From: Candidatus Marsarchaeota archaeon
Lineage (GTDB): Archaea; Micrarchaeota; Micrarchaeia; Micrarchaeales; Micrarchaeaceae
Assembly: GCA_023485295.1 (NCBI GenBank)
Contig: JAMCZQ010000006.1
Span: forward strand, 1 to 64,000
DNA length: 64,000 nucleotides
Direction: 5' to 3'
This document shows, in pieces, positions 1-6,520 of this stretch. The notes under the pieces were generated by a model, which did no database searches, was not told the DNA's origin, and saw only the letters and a list, made by a program, of their open reading frames with translations. The position numbers and the translations under genes are program-made. The number at the start of each line of letters is the position of its first letter. Positions within the stretch are counted from its first letter, which is position 1.

Positions 1-214
1 GCCTGGGGAGTACGGCCGCAAGGTTGAAACTTAAAGCAATTGGCGGGGGAGCACACAAGGGGTGGATGCTGCGGTTTAATTGAATCCAACGTCGGAAATA
101 TTACCAGAAGCGACGGCAGGGTGAAGGTCAGACTGAAGATCTTACCTGACGAGCCGAGAGGTAGTGCATGGCGACCGTCAGCTCGTGGTGTGAACTGTCC
201 GGTTAAGTCCGGTA

Positions 215-733
215 AGTCTATGAGTGATGCAATGACACAAAAATTAAGGCTAACACCAGAAACAAGCTATATGCTTGGAATATACAGGTGCAATGCAGGA
301 AAGCGCATTGAGCTTGCCTCAAGCGACGATGATATGATTGCGAGGTTCGCCAAGCTCGCTATGCAAGAGTTTGGCGTAGAGCCTAACAGGATACTCATCG
401 AGAGCGAGGGCAGGCGCAAAAGGGCTTTCTTCTACAATTCCACATTAGTCAAGCGTTTTGAGAAAGCGCTTGAAAGAAGGCCGAATATATTCAAGTATGC
501 TAACGCATACTCAGGCAGCTATTTCGCAGCGCTGTTCGACTGCATGGGCGGCAACGATGCAAAAGGCATCTTTATAAGCCGCCTTGACAGCGTTGACGAG
601 GTGGTGCTTGAGAGGCTTAACATACATACGGAGAAGAGAGGCAGCAAGTCGTATTTCATTAATACTTCATCGTTTATCATGCTGATAAAAGAATACAGCC
701 TTAAAATTGCGAGCATTGCTCATTGACCCGGAA
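215..733 (+). other. Archaeal bulge-helix-bulge intron in 16S rRNA
   Basis: A 519-nt insertion interrupts the conserved 16S stretch. The 5' side reads CCGG (209-212), TAA (213-215), GTC (216-218). The 3' side reads GAC (725-727), CCGG (728-731), AAA (732-734). CCGG pairs with CCGG as the 4-bp central helix, TAA and AAA are the two 3-nt bulges, and GTC-T-ATGAG pairs with CTCAT-T-GAC as the intron stem with one U-U mismatch. Cutting each bulge after its second base joins ...CCGGTA to ACGAGCG..., which restores the standard archaeal 16S sequence around E. coli 1100-1103. The insertion therefore falls after about E. coli 1101. It holds one ORF that fills almost all of it. Confidence 0.93.
220..726 (+). 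CDS. Degenerate LAGLIDADG-type intron-encoded protein
   Basis: The 168-residue protein starts at ATG 220 just inside the intron; the reading frame upstream of this is rRNA and not coding. Two segments resemble LAGLIDADG helices: residues 16-27 (SYMLGIYRCNAG) and 100-111 (SYFAALFDCMGG), spaced as in single-chain two-motif homing endonucleases. The residue that is Asp/Glu in active enzymes is not acidic in either copy (N/A in the first, M in the second). This suggests loss of DNA cleavage, leaving a possible RNA-maturase role or decay. The rest is basic and helical. Start alternatives are ATG 232 and 271. The ATG lies within the predicted intron stem, so splicing and translation may compete. 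Family assignment is by motif spacing and location. Confidence 0.75.
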   Translation: MSDAMTQKLRLTPETSYMLGIYRCNAGKRIELASSDDDMIARFAKLAMQEFGVEPNRILIESEGRRKRAFFYNSTLVKRFEKALERRPNIFKYANAYSGSYFAALFDCMGGNDAKGIFISRLDSVDEVVLERLNIHTEKRGSKSYFINTSSFIMLIKEYSLKIASIAH

Positions 734-1007
734 ACGAGCGAGACCCTTACTAACAGTTGCCATCTGTCTAGAGATAGGCAGAGCACCCTGTTAGGACCGC
801 CTTCGTTTAAGGAGGAGGAAGGAGAGGGCGACGATACGTCAGTATGCTCTGAATCTTCTGGGCTACACGCGGCATACAAAGGTCGGCACAATGAGATGCA
901 ACACCGAAAGGTGAAGCTAATCCCCTAAAACCGGCCCAAGTTCGGATTGAGGGCTGAAACTCGCCCTCATGAAGCTGGAATCCCTAGTAATCGCTTGTCA
1001 CTATCGA

Positions 1008-1043
<36 letters not shown>

Positions 1044-1305
1044 TACCAAGCCACCCAAGTGAGGTCTTAGTGAGGCAGCGCCGCTGGCGTTTTCGAACTA
1101 AGGTTTCGCAAGGTGGGCTAAGGTATAACAAGGTATCCGTAGGGGAACCTGCGGATAGATCACCTCAACAATATAAGTGTGCGGGCCATATATCGGTACC
1201 TGCATAAATCCTCAAGACTGCAATTTTTGCTTCCCAGCGCGAGCCATTTTCTTTTTTCGAAACGTTTTTAGCTATTTAAAACAATAAATGCACGCAAGTG
1301 ATAGA

Positions 1306-1812
1306 ATGAACTTCTCAAAGCAGACGGACAATTTCCCGGAGACGTTTTACGCGTTCATAGAGATACCGCAGGGCAGCGGCATAAAGTATGAGTACAAGGA
1401 GGACCTCGAAGCGGTGGTTGTCGACAGGTTCCTTTTCACCTCGATGACGTATCCCACAAACTATGGATTTGCGCTTGGAACTAAGGGAAAGGACGGAGAT
1501 CCCCTTGACGTGCTTGTAATGTCGCAGGTGCCGATATCAAGCGGCATGGTGATAAAAGTCAGGGCGATAGGCATCGCGGTGATGAGCGACGAGGAGGGCT
1601 CCGACAACAAGGTAATAGCCGTGCCTGTAGAAAAAGTTGATCCTTCGTTCGCTTCGTACAAGGACGCCCAGGACATACCTGAATTCATGAAGAACAGGAT
1701 AAAGCATTTCTTCGAGCACTACAAGGAGCTTGAGAAGGGAAAATTCATGAAGTTCGAGAAGTTCGAGGGCAAGGAGGAAGCGATGAAAGAACTAAAGGAA
1801 TCAAGAGTCTAA
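1306..1812 (+). CDS. ppa: Inorganic pyrophosphatase, family I
   Basis: A soluble 168-residue enzyme that hydrolyses pyrophosphate to phosphate and drives biosynthetic reactions forward. The family I signature DGDPLDV is at residues 63-69, with the metal-binding Asp residues at 63, 65 and 68. Length matches bacterial and archaeal PpaA proteins (about 170-180). ATG 1306 is preferred because family members begin close to the 'PETFYAFIEIP' segment; an in-frame ATG at 1288 would add six residues. A TATA-like TATTTAAAACAATAAA lies about 30 bases upstream, so the transcript is probably nearly leaderless. It is monocistronic, next to the 16S gene. Confidence 0.95.
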   Translation: MNFSKQTDNFPETFYAFIEIPQGSGIKYEYKEDLEAVVVDRFLFTSMTYPTNYGFALGTKGKDGDPLDVLVMSQVPISSGMVIKVRAIGIAVMSDEEGSDNKVIAVPVEKVDPSFASYKDAQDIPEFMKNRIKHFFEHYKELEKGKFMKFEKFEGKEEAMKELKESRV

Positions 1813-1864
1813 AGGGATTGAAGAACGCCATCTCCTATTTATTCTTTCTTTTCCAATTTGGCTT

Positions 1865-2272
1865 ATGGCATTGGTTCTTTTCGTATGCAAGGAAAACACC
1901 TACAGGAGCCAGATTGCCGAAGCGTTGTTCAACAGCATGGCAAAGAGGGATTCGGCAATCAGCGCTTCAGGAGCAGAGCCGGCCAAAGAAATAAGCCACG
2001 ATGCTATAATGCTACTCAAGAAAACGTATGGAATAGATATGAGCGGGCAGAAGCCGAAGATGCTCACGGAAAAGATGCTCAAGTCTGCCTCAAGGATAAT
2101 AACAGTATGCGATCCCAAGGACTGTGTGCTTCTTCCTAAGAGTTACAACGCAGAGCACTGGAGCATACCTAAATTCGAAGGAATGAACGACGAAGAAAAG
2201 GAAAAGAACCTTAAAAATTTATATGAAAAGGTAAAGAAGTTGGTGAACGAGTTGGAAGCTGGTTCACCTTGA
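1865..2272 (+). CDS. Low-molecular-weight phosphatase / arsenate reductase (ArsC) family protein
   Basis: A 135-residue protein with the P-loop C-x5-R-S at residues 8-15 near the N-terminus, the catalytic signature shared by low-molecular-weight tyrosine phosphatases and thioredoxin-linked arsenate reductases. A second pair, Cys82 and Cys87, sits where ArsC enzymes carry the resolving cysteines, and a WSIP segment near residue 99 replaces the usual W-G-L-P-D. This favours an ArsC-like redox role over a plain phosphatase, but the Asp is missing and the Cys spacing differs by two, so substrate is uncertain. The 3' end overlaps the convergent HxlR-type gene by nine bases. The position beside a mercury-type locus fits a metal/metalloid-stress setting. 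Confidence 0.78.
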   Translation: MALVLFVCKENTYRSQIAEALFNSMAKRDSAISASGAEPAKEISHDAIMLLKKTYGIDMSGQKPKMLTEKMLKSASRIITVCDPKDCVLLPKSYNAEHWSIPKFEGMNDEEKEKNLKNLYEKVKKLVNELEAGSP

Positions 2273-2614
2273 TCGCGAAAGCTGCCCGTCCATTTCTACT
2301 GCAACACTGCAGTTTTTGTCCCTGCAGAAAGGCCTTGACCACTTCAGCAGCGGCAGCGCCGCCCTGTCCAGATCGCTGCCTTTGGCTGTAATAACGTAAT
2401 GCACCGAATCGTTATCTTTGCGTATCAGCCCGTTGCTCTCCATCAGCTTTAATACATCAGCTAGGCCCTTTGGGCTTATCGGCGACAGCCTTTCCAAGAG
2501 TTGGTTATACCTTGAAGGGCCATAAACTGCTATGCTATTAAGCGCTATAAGAAGCCATTTCTTCGAGACCAGCGACAATGCTTCCTGTGCAGCGCATGCG
2601 CCTGAATTTTTCAT
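2264..2614 (-). CDS. HxlR-family winged-helix transcriptional regulator
   Basis: A 116-residue DNA-binding protein. The segment ALSLVSKKWLLIALNSIAV, then the helix pair around RYNQLLERL, SPISPKGLADVLKLMESNGLI and a wing ending in YVITAKG match the HxlR winged-helix pattern. ATG 2614 is chosen because GGTGAT sits just upstream; longer frames run into the promoter. Four cysteines (two near the N-terminus, two in FCRDKNC near the C-terminus) could sense thiols or metals, which is inference. It is divergent from the membrane-Cys / thioredoxin / MerA-like operon and separated by an imperfect palindrome, the arrangement expected of a local regulator. Confidence 0.85.
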   Translation of the reverse strand: MKNSGACAAQEALSLVSKKWLLIALNSIAVYGPSRYNQLLERLSPISPKGLADVLKLMESNGLIRKDNDSVHYVITAKGSDLDRAALPLLKWSRPFCRDKNCSVAVEMDGQLSRSR

Positions 2615-2690
2615 TGCATCACCTTTCACTTTATAACTATAAAGTTTGTAGTTTAAATACCTTATTTGCTTATATTTAACAGTAGATTGC
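2615..2690. promoter_or_regulatory. Divergent promoter with palindromic candidate operator of the mer-like locus
   Basis: The 76-bp gap between the HxlR-type gene and the membrane protein holds CTTTATAACTATAAAG at 2629-2644, an inverted repeat broken only at its centre, and TTTAAATA at 2652-2659. The latter is a good archaeal TATA box about 36 bases before ATG 2691. Its reverse (TATTTAAA) can serve the regulator. The palindrome lies between the two start sites and is the likeliest regulator-binding site. Nothing here shows what the inducer is. Confidence 0.55.
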
Positions 2691-3209
2691 ATGAACAGCT
2701 ATGCGCAAGGCAGCAGTTTTGAAGCATTTGAAAGTACGACCGCAATCCTTAAGACGCTTAAAGTAAGGTTTCTGGCATTCTTCGCAGTTCTGTTCGTATT
2801 TTACTACGTCATTTTTTCATATTTCCATTTCGGCCTGGCGCTTTTCGGGATAGGCTATTATTTTTACTATATATTGGCATCTTCATTTGTGCTCTCAATA
2901 CTTGCAGCTTTCTCCTTGGTCATAGGGCTTTATTCTCAAAAAGCCTTCAGTAGCGGCGCGAAGAGCAGCAGTAATGGTATTTATGCATTCATAATAAGCC
3001 TTGTGCCTTCCACAATGTGCTGCACCCCGGTCATACCTTCTATCCTTGTTGCAGTATTCGGATCAGGCGGCATTGCCCTCGCGTCAGGTGCAATACAAGG
3101 ACTTCTTTCAGATTTTAGCCCTGTGTTCATAGTATTTGCAGCGCTGCTCCTTTATTATTCAATCTATGTTTCGTTAAAGAGGCTGAAGAAACCTTCGTGC
3201 AAATGTTAG
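2691..3209 (+). CDS. Multi-pass membrane protein with an intramembrane Cys-Cys pair (MerT-like)
   Basis: A 172-residue protein with about four to five hydrophobic helices. In a helix near residues 105-125 it carries STMCCTPVIPS, with Cys110-Cys111 followed by prolines, and it ends in a second pair, Cys170 and Cys172. MerT-type mercury importers also carry a Cys-Cys pair followed by Pro in a membrane helix, so mercuric-ion or thiol transport is plausible. The overall sequence is not clearly MerT. It is the first gene of an operon with a thioredoxin-fold protein and a MerA-like reductase. A similar-sized protein with Cys-x-Cys in a membrane helix occurs at 38241-38762. Start ATG is leaderless-type, with TATA about 35 bases upstream. 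Confidence 0.7.
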   Translation: MNSYAQGSSFEAFESTTAILKTLKVRFLAFFAVLFVFYYVIFSYFHFGLALFGIGYYFYYILASSFVLSILAAFSLVIGLYSQKAFSSGAKSSSNGIYAFIISLVPSTMCCTPVIPSILVAVFGSGGIALASGAIQGLLSDFSPVFIVFAALLLYYSIYVSLKRLKKPSCKC

Positions 3210-3220
3210 CTGGTGAAAAA

Positions 3221-3793
3221 ATGCAAAAAAAGAGAGTTATCTATGTATTTGCGGCAATATTAATTGCAATTGCTCTTGTATATTTCTTTGGGATAAATCG
3301 AAGCGCAGGAGCTTCGCAGTCGTTCATGCCGGCAGTGGGGGCAAAGGCTCCGAATTATTCCTTTATATACGCTTCTAATGGCACAGTGGCGAATGTTTCA
3401 TCGTTGACAGGCAAGCCAGTGCTTCTTTGGTTTGTCGCAACGTGGTGCAGCGGATGCGCAGTAGGAAACGAAATGCTAAATGACAACATCAGTTACTTCA
3501 AAAATAAAGGCATAAATGTAATCGAAGTTGAGCTCTATAAAGACTTGGGATATAGCGGCGCACCCATAAACACATTCGTAAATGATTATGCGCCGGATGT
3601 GACTTCCTACAGCAACTTCAGAAGCGCCATTTCAGGTTATAACTTATCTCTTGCATACGATAAAGACGGTTATCTTGACATATATTATTTGATAGGACCA
3701 AATGGAAAGATACTTTACGAGAATGACGGCAGCCTTGCAGCCACGATGAAAAATCTTAAAAGTAAAATAAACTCCCTATCTAGTTCATTGTGA
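3221..3793 (+). CDS. Membrane-anchored thioredoxin-fold protein (TlpA/ResA-like)
   Basis: A 190-residue protein: an N-terminal membrane anchor at residues 5-24, then an extracytoplasmic thioredoxin-like domain. The redox motif WCSGC places Cys76 and Cys79 at the start of the first helix, and PVLLWFVATWC matches the strand before it. ATG 3221 is preferred to 3197 because TGGTGAAA lies just upstream and the upstream in-frame codons overlap the previous gene. Probable role: reducing or oxidising thiols outside the membrane, perhaps on the Cys-rich membrane partner encoded upstream or handing metal-thiolate to it (inference). It is in operon with the MerA-like gene 17 bases downstream. Confidence 0.82.
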   Translation: MQKKRVIYVFAAILIAIALVYFFGINRSAGASQSFMPAVGAKAPNYSFIYASNGTVANVSSLTGKPVLLWFVATWCSGCAVGNEMLNDNISYFKNKGINVIEVELYKDLGYSGAPINTFVNDYAPDVTSYSNFRSAISGYNLSLAYDKDGYLDIYYLIGPNGKILYENDGSLAATMKNLKSKINSLSSSL

Positions 3794-3810
3794 TAAAACA
3801 GGTTTTATAA

Positions 3811-5226
3811 ATGGAAAAATTCGACTATGCGATAATCGGGCAAGGAGCAGCTGCGTTCGCCGCAGCAATCAAAGCAAACGAGCTAGGTAAAAATACGGTA
3901 ATGATAGGCAAGAATGCGACCGAAGGGGCAACGCTTGGAGGAACGTGTGTAAATGTAGGATGCGTGCCTAGCAAACGCATGATAACAGTTGCAAGATTCG
4001 CAAGAGAGCTGAAGGTCAAGCGCTTCAGAGGGTTCGACTATGATAAAGGCAGCCTGAAATACAAAGAGATAGTTCAGGAGAAAGATGACCTGGTAAAAGG
4101 ATTCCACGAATCCAAATACGAGAACGTGATGGATTCGCTTGAAAAAGTCACCTATTTGAACGAGTTCGGCTCGCTACAGGGGGCTGGCAGGATAAAGGCA
4201 GGTTCCAAGGAGATTGAAGCAGGCAAGATACTGATAGCCACAGGGGCAAGGTCGTTCATACCGAAAGTCCAGGGCATTGAAACGGTAAAATGCCTGGACA
4301 ACGAAAGCGCCCTGTCTCTAAAGGAGCTTCCGGAAAGCATGGTTGTCATTGGCGGCAGGGCAATAGGATTGGAATTCGCACAGATGTTCTCCATGTTCGG
4401 CACGAAGGTGACAGTATTGCAAAGGAGCCCTACAATACTCCCGAATTGGGAGCCTACGATATCAAAGCATTTGGACAAATACCTGCGAGATGACGGAATA
4501 GACATAAGAACCAATGTAGAGGTTAAATCCGTTGCTGGGAGTAGCGGCAGGACTGAAGTGAAAGCGCTGGTTAACGGCAAGGAAGAAAGCTTCGTTGCGG
4601 ACAAATTGCTTATGGCTACAGGAAGAACGCCGAATACCGAAAAGCTAGGGCTAAAAAACGTAAACCTTGAGACTAATGATAAAGGTTTCATAAAAATAGA
4701 CGGTATGATGCAGACAAACGTGAAGGGCATTTATGCGGCAGGTGATGTGACCGGCAATCCGATGCTTGAAACGCTTGCTGCCAAAGAGGGGAACATAGCT
4801 ACGCAGAACATGTTCGGGAATAAGAAGGTGAAGATAGATTTAAACGAAGTTCCAAGCGCAGTGTTCACGGAGCCAGAAGCAGCAATGGTCGGCAGAACAG
4901 AGGAGCAAGTAATAAAGGACCTTAATAACTGCGGATGCAACGCACTTCCAATGGCGCTCGTTCCAAAAGCAGGCATAATATCTGATACAAGAGGTGTAAT
5001 AAAAGTGGTAATAAACCCAAAAACGCATGAGATACTTGGAGCCCATATGCTTGGACACGGAGCTGCAGACCTTATACACGAAGCAGTAATGGCAGTAAAG
5101 TTCCATATGAAACTGGAAGACATAATAGACACGGTGCACGTATTTCCAACGATGAGTGAGGGATTCAAGCTTGCGTGCCAGTCGTTTTTTGCAGATGTAT
5201 CCAAACAGAGCTGCTGCACGGTATAA
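3811..5226 (+). CDS. merA: Mercuric reductase-like flavoprotein disulfide reductase
   Basis: A 471-residue FAD/NAD(P)H enzyme. The FAD motif is at residues 8-20, the redox pair is GGTCVNVGC (Cys46 and Cys51), the NAD(P) motif is around residue 180 (VVIGGRAIGLEFAQ), and the second FAD motif ATGRTPNT and AAGDVTG follow. The C-terminus is SCCTV, so Cys468-Cys469 match the vicinal pair that passes Hg(II) into the MerA active site. The dihydrolipoamide dehydrogenase His is absent: HVFPTMSEG has Phe at that place. The N-terminal NmerA metal-binding domain is missing, as in other compact MerA enzymes. The Tyr near the C-terminal end in bacterial MerA is Phe here. It is the last gene of the operon. 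It reduces Hg(II) to Hg(0) if true MerA. Confidence 0.85.
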   Translation: MEKFDYAIIGQGAAAFAAAIKANELGKNTVMIGKNATEGATLGGTCVNVGCVPSKRMITVARFARELKVKRFRGFDYDKGSLKYKEIVQEKDDLVKGFHESKYENVMDSLEKVTYLNEFGSLQGAGRIKAGSKEIEAGKILIATGARSFIPKVQGIETVKCLDNESALSLKELPESMVVIGGRAIGLEFAQMFSMFGTKVTVLQRSPTILPNWEPTISKHLDKYLRDDGIDIRTNVEVKSVAGSSGRTEVKALVNGKEESFVADKLLMATGRTPNTEKLGLKNVNLETNDKGFIKIDGMMQTNVKGIYAAGDVTGNPMLETLAAKEGNIATQNMFGNKKVKIDLNEVPSAVFTEPEAAMVGRTEEQVIKDLNNCGCNALPMALVPKAGIISDTRGVIKVVINPKTHEILGAHMLGHGAADLIHEAVMAVKFHMKLEDIIDTVHVFPTMSEGFKLACQSFFADVSKQSCCTV

Positions 5227-5286
5227 CTTGCACAAAGCTGGATGGAATTAATTTATACTTTGGCTGCTAAAATTGACTGTGATAGC

Positions 5287-6501
5287 ATGGACGAGAATAA
5301 AAGCAGCCTTATTTCGATTATAGAAAAGTATAGGGACGACATGGTAAGCACTATGTCAAAGATGGTCTCAATACCTTCGATTTCGCCGATGAGCGACGGA
5401 AAGGGCGAAGGCGCAAGGGCTGATTTCCTTGAAGGAAAGCTCAAGGAATGGGGATTCGAAGTAAAGAGGTATGAGTATACCGATGAGACAAGCACAAAAA
5501 GGCCGAACCTTGTAGCTAGGCATGGGAATGCTCCAAGCACAGTATGGTTTGTGGCGCACATGGACACAGTCGCGCCAGGCGACAGGGCTTTGTGGCTTAC
5601 CGATCCTTTCAAGGCTGAGATAAAGGAAGGCAAAATTTACGGCAGAGGAACCAATGACAATGGGCAGGACTTAATAGCGTCGATGTACGCGCTAAGGGCG
5701 CTCAAGGAATTTGGCAAGGAAACGGCCTTCAACATAGGCGTTGCATTGGTGGCGGACGAGGAACTCGGAAGCAGGTACGGTATACAGAAACTTTTGCAGG
5801 AGCAGGGAATATTCGGTGATAAAGACATGTTCGTAGTTCCAGACTATCTTAGCGAAGGAGGAGGCATGGTTGAAATAGCGGAAAAAGGCTCGCTTTGGCT
5901 GAGGATAAAGGTCAACGGGAAGCAGGTGCACGCGAGCACGCCTGCATTAGGGGTCAACGCCAACAGAAATGCATCCAAGCTCATAACCAAGATTGACGAG
6001 GTGCTGCACCAGAAGTACAATGCAACGGATGGGCTCTACCAGCCGCCGTATTCGACTTTCGAGCCTACAAAGAGGGAGAAAAACGTAGACAGCGTTAATA
6101 TAATACCAGGTTCGGATGTTTTCTATTTTGATTGCAGAGTGCTGCCAAAATACAAGCTGGACGATGTGCTCAATGATGTCAGAGCCGTATGCAATTCGGA
6201 TGAATTCAAAGCAGTTAAAGTAGAAATAGAAACGTTCAGCAGGGAGGATCCGGCCTCGCCCACAAGCATGGATTCTGATGTGGTGAAACGCCTTCTCAAA
6301 AGCATAAAAGAGGTAATGGGAGTCGAGGCAAAGCCCATGGGCGTAGGCGGAGGCACGTGCGCAGCATTCTTCAGGCATAAAGGATTCCCTGCGGTTGCTT
6401 GGGGCACCGAAGCGGAGGACATGGCACACCAGCCCAACGAATACTGCAGGATAGACGACATGGTAAACGATGCAAAGGTATTCGCCAACATGTGCTTATA
6501 A
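5287..6501 (+). CDS. M20-family metallopeptidase (ArgE/DapE/dipeptidase type)
   Basis: A 404-residue cytoplasmic zinc hydrolase. Metal ligands are visible as HMD (91-93), the RGTNDNGQD segment, DEELGSRYG with the catalytic Glu, and a C-terminal HQPNEY. An inserted dimerisation domain starts near KVNGKQVHASTP. These enzymes cleave N-acyl amino acids or dipeptides; the substrate cannot be told from sequence. ATG 5287 is chosen over ATG 5242 because the latter lies in a TATA-like element (AATTTATAC, about 5250-5258) whose start site would fall just before 5287. It follows the MerA-like gene in the same direction but has its own promoter, so it is probably not part of that operon. Confidence 0.88.
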   Translation: MDENKSSLISIIEKYRDDMVSTMSKMVSIPSISPMSDGKGEGARADFLEGKLKEWGFEVKRYEYTDETSTKRPNLVARHGNAPSTVWFVAHMDTVAPGDRALWLTDPFKAEIKEGKIYGRGTNDNGQDLIASMYALRALKEFGKETAFNIGVALVADEELGSRYGIQKLLQEQGIFGDKDMFVVPDYLSEGGGMVEIAEKGSLWLRIKVNGKQVHASTPALGVNANRNASKLITKIDEVLHQKYNATDGLYQPPYSTFEPTKREKNVDSVNIIPGSDVFYFDCRVLPKYKLDDVLNDVRAVCNSDEFKAVKVEIETFSREDPASPTSMDSDVVKRLLKSIKEVMGVEAKPMGVGGGTCAAFFRHKGFPAVAWGTEAEDMAHQPNEYCRIDDMVNDAKVFANMCL

Positions 6502-6520
6502 ATTTTAGCGTGGCATTGCT

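Noticed and set aside
3811-5226. Dihydrolipoamide dehydrogenase or soluble transhydrogenase
   Set aside because: The His of the C-terminal His-Glu pair is Phe, and the C-terminal Cys-Cys pair fits MerA.
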